This document shows positions 27,508 through 29,557 of a DNA stretch of 29,557 nt, piece after piece. The stretch lies in the IMG/VR virus record IMGVR_UViG_3300009164_000253, positions 1-29,557 of that record. One strand, given 5' to 3'. Positions within the stretch are counted from its first letter, which is position 1, and every line of letters begins with the position of its first letter. The notes under the pieces are model-generated. The model saw only the letters and a program-made list of their open reading frames with translations, searched no databases and was not told the origin of the DNA. The stretch comes from a virus. Position numbers and translations under genes: made by a program.

Positions 27508-29490
27508 TTACTTTGCTTTGAGTTCCGCTATCTCTGCGGCTTGTGCGTCAACGATTGTCTTTAGTTCTTGGATGGATGCAATCATCAATGGAATTAGTTC
27601 TGTGTAGCGAACAGTTAAATATTCTTCAGCACCACCTATTTCTATACTTAATGATTCCACTGCCTCTGGCACTACTGACTGAACAGATTGAGCCAAAACA
27701 CCAACTTGAGATTTATTTTCTGTATCAGATTTCCATGTAAATTTAACAGGTTGAATTTGAGCAATATCTGCTAATGCACTTGTGTATCTGCCAGTTATAT
27801 TTTTAAGTCGTTGGTCTGAAAAAGATGCCCAAGATGTAGCACCACCAGTTAACTGAACACCGCCACTTGCGCTGTTATAAGATATTTGAAATGCATTGCC
27901 TGTGGTGATATTTCCAACTCGTCCTAACCCGCCAGTACTTGGCATATGCATAACTTGGTTAGAACCACCAAAATACATAGACCCTGAATTATTCCAATAC
28001 GCCCAAGGATTCCCATCCCCATCAGACAGCACAACATAGTTTGATGATGTGCGAATGTCTAAGCCACCTTGGTTGCCTGTGTATTGACCAATGATGGTGT
28101 TCTTAGCACCAGTGGTTACATAATATCCAGACGCATATCCTAAGAAAGTATTTCCAGCACCTGTAGTTACAGCAGTTCCAGAGAAAGCACCAATAAATGT
28201 TCCATCATTTACAGTTGTTACTTTAGCGGCTTGATGACCAACTGCAGTAATAGTTGCTCCAGTAGCATTTGTATAAAGTGCTTGATAACCTACTGCTGTG
28301 TTGTTAGAGGCTGTGGTGTTGCCGTAAAGGGCGTAAGTTCCTAATCCAACATTTGAACCGCCAGTAGTATTTGAGCCTAAAGCATTGAAACCAAAAGCAT
28401 CGTTGTTTGTGCCAGTAGTATTAGCGTACAAAGCCCATTTTCCAAATGCTTGAATTGGTGTTCCCGTGGTGTTGCTATACCCCGCATAATAACCTACTGC
28501 TGTGTTGTTGGAGGCTGTGGTGTTTAATGCTAAAGCATAATTACCTAAAGCAGTATTGTTACTACCAGTAGTATTGTTATAAAGTGCATTAGAACCATAC
28601 GCAGATATTTGTGTACCAGTAGAGTTTGAATATAAGGCGGCATTGCCTGTGGCTGTATTTTCACTGCCCGTAGTGTTTGAATAACCAGCCTGTCTACCTA
28701 AAAATACACCATAAGCACCTGTGCTGTTTGTATACCCCGCCTGATAACCTACTGCTGTATTGTTAGATGCTGTGGTGTTGGATTTAAGTGCCAATGCGCC
28801 TACAACTGTGTTGTTGCTTCCAGTTGTGTTGTAACCCGCTTGGTTTCCCATAGCAGTATTACCTGAACCTGTTTGGTTTGCATATAAAGCCTGATAACCA
28901 AAAGCACAAACTTCACCAGATGTGTTGTTATATCCCGCTTGATAACCAACAGCAGTTTGACCGCCATCTGTGTTGTTATATAAGGCTTGTACTCCAACAG
29001 CCACATTTAAATTGGTAGTTTGTAAAGCACTTGCTTGATAGCCAATAGCCACATTATTTGCGCCTGTGCTATTTCCATTTAAAGCACTAACACCCACAGC
29101 CGTGTTAGTAGATACAGCACCACCGCCTTTACCTACTGTTAGACCTGAGATAGACAAGTCATTAGTAATCGTAGAACTAGATGCACCCAATGCAATGGCT
29201 GTTCCACCAATCGTCACACTTGAGTTAACCAAGCCAGCGTTAGGCAAGCCTGTGCAGTTTGTCAAAGTACCACTAGAAGGAGTACCCAAAACAGGCGTAG
29301 TCAGCGTTGGGCTAGTCAGGGTCTTGTTGGTTAGGGTATCTGTCGTTGCTTTACCAACTAGGGTGTCGGTTGCCGCAGGAAGTGTGATGGTGGTAGTACC
29401 AGCCACCGCAGTTGCTTGCAATGTGGTTGTCCCTGAAGTAGAGCCAGAGAGGTCAATCGCATTAGGTTTTAGGGTTACTGTCGTTGCCAT
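27508..29490 (-). CDS. Tail fibre with 17-residue repeats and S74 intramolecular chaperone
   Basis: A 660-aa receptor-binding fibre. Residues 1-130 are a Thr/Ser/Gly-rich beta region with a repeated 'TLTNKTLTSPTL' type element common in phage fibre shafts. Residues about 135-470 are roughly 17 copies of a 16-17-residue unit (consensus A-G/L-Y-x-N-T-T-G-x-N-N-T-A-x-G-x-x), like the trimeric YadA-type left-handed beta-roll. Residues 475-555 form a knob with variable loops. Residues about 556-660 form the Peptidase_S74 self-cleaving chaperone, opening with SDQRLK (Ser558, Lys563) and ending in a coiled coil. In this family the chaperone trims itself off after trimer folding. A strong AAAGGAAAAA SD precedes the ATG. 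Confidence 0.88.
   Translation of the reverse strand: MATTVTLKPNAIDLSGSTSGTTTLQATAVAGTTTITLPAATDTLVGKATTDTLTNKTLTSPTLTTPVLGTPSSGTLTNCTGLPNAGLVNSSVTIGGTAIALGASSSTITNDLSISGLTVGKGGGAVSTNTAVGVSALNGNSTGANNVAIGYQASALQTTNLNVAVGVQALYNNTDGGQTAVGYQAGYNNTSGEVCAFGYQALYANQTGSGNTAMGNQAGYNTTGSNNTVVGALALKSNTTASNNTAVGYQAGYTNSTGAYGVFLGRQAGYSNTTGSENTATGNAALYSNSTGTQISAYGSNALYNNTTGSNNTALGNYALALNTTASNNTAVGYYAGYSNTTGTPIQAFGKWALYANTTGTNNDAFGFNALGSNTTGGSNVGLGTYALYGNTTASNNTAVGYQALYTNATGATITAVGHQAAKVTTVNDGTFIGAFSGTAVTTGAGNTFLGYASGYYVTTGAKNTIIGQYTGNQGGLDIRTSSNYVVLSDGDGNPWAYWNNSGSMYFGGSNQVMHMPSTGGLGRVGNITTGNAFQISYNSASGGVQLTGGATSWASFSDQRLKNITGRYTSALADIAQIQPVKFTWKSDTENKSQVGVLAQSVQSVVPEAVESLSIEIGGAEEYLTVRYTELIPLMIASIQELKTIVDAQAAEIAELKAK
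28081..29088 (-). repeat. Coding tandem repeat array, about 51-bp period
   Basis: About 17 diverged in-frame units of 48 or 51 bp encode the fibre beta-roll, with the residue pattern A-(G/L)-Y-x-N-(T/S)-T-G-x-N-N-T-A-(V/F/L)-G-x-(Q/N/Y). Units such as ASNNTAVGY recur nearly unchanged at residues 241-249, 327-334 and 394-401. The array could change length by recombination between units. Confidence 0.85.
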
Positions 29491-29499
29491 ATTTTTCCT

Positions 29500-29557
29500 T
29501 TATGGTGTTCCATTTGCAATAATATTAGTTGCTGAAGTAATCACTCCAGTTGAAGAC
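29500..29557 (-). CDS. Structural protein, C-terminal end only (cut by window edge)
   Basis: On the minus strand the frame is open from the window edge to TAA at 29500-29502 and encodes 18 residues, SSTGVITSATNIIANGTP. The Thr/Asn/Gly-rich, beta-like tail looks like the end of a tail or fibre protein. It is 9 bp upstream of the fibre gene, whose SD (AAAGG) overlaps the stop. Too short for a firmer call. Confidence 0.5.
   Translation of the reverse strand, partial: SSTGVITSATNIIANGTP

Noticed and set aside
28081-29088. CRISPR-like or noncoding repeat array
   Set aside because: The units are diverged, in frame with a single long ORF, have no spacers and encode a regular protein repeat.
1-29557. 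tRNA genes
   Set aside because: No cloverleaf with a conserved TTC-loop and CCA-adjacent acceptor stem was seen in the short intergenic spaces; a formal scan was not possible.

Overview
The window is a piece of a tailed double-stranded DNA phage genome, probably a podovirus-like phage of a Gram-negative bacterium. The signs are the gene-dense layout with 1-35 bp overlaps, a T7-type replication module, a leftward virion and lysis block, and very large internal virion proteins. No bacterial housekeeping gene, rRNA or tRNA is visible. The host cannot be named from sequence alone; the moderate, slightly AT-rich composition and plain Shine-Dalgarno (SD) sites fit a proteobacterium.

Rightward half (about 1-13,120, + strand): the C-terminal end of a hypothetical protein, a 43-aa membrane peptide, a tyrosine integrase, then a run of nine small ORFs joined by ATGA/GTGA-type or slightly longer overlaps. 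The DNA replication and nucleotide genes follow: a T7 gp4-like primase-helicase, a family B DNA polymerase (T7 itself uses family A), an ssDNA-binding protein candidate, a T7 gp6-like 5'-3' exonuclease, a zinc-ribbon protein of the dATP/dGTP diphosphohydrolase-like family, an HNH endonuclease and a monomeric B12-dependent (class II) ribonucleotide reductase. The reductase sits between two intergenic regions with terminator or hairpin structures that share an 11-mer. The arm ends with three small genes, one possibly a PD-(D/E)xK-like nuclease and one resembling ribosome modulation factor.

Leftward half (29,557 down to about 13,098, - strand), in transcription order: the end of a probable structural gene; a tail fibre with about 17 repeats of a 17-residue unit and a C-terminal S74 chaperone; two small conserved phage proteins; a lysis region (small holin candidate, coiled-coil membrane protein, 48-aa membrane protein, 3-TM GTA-type holin, M15 peptidoglycan peptidase); a mini HExxH metallopeptidase; then virion proteins of 183, 105, 867, 56, 164, 441 and 1,746 aa. 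A strong terminator follows. Beyond it lie a class-I glutamine-amidotransferase-like protein (BPL_N type) and a small membrane protein, which meets the rightward arm tail to tail with a 23-bp overlap.

No terminase, portal, capsid or phage RNA polymerase gene is visible; the first three are presumably to the right of the window. No stretch over 300 bp lacks a gene. The least ordinary features are the mixed replisome (T7-type helicase and exonuclease with a family B polymerase carrying NTD in motif C), the integrase with Met at the usual HxxR histidine position, the amidotransferase cassette beyond the late terminator, a FAAGG-type motif shared by several virion proteins, and structured intergenic regions around the polymerase/SSB and reductase genes.
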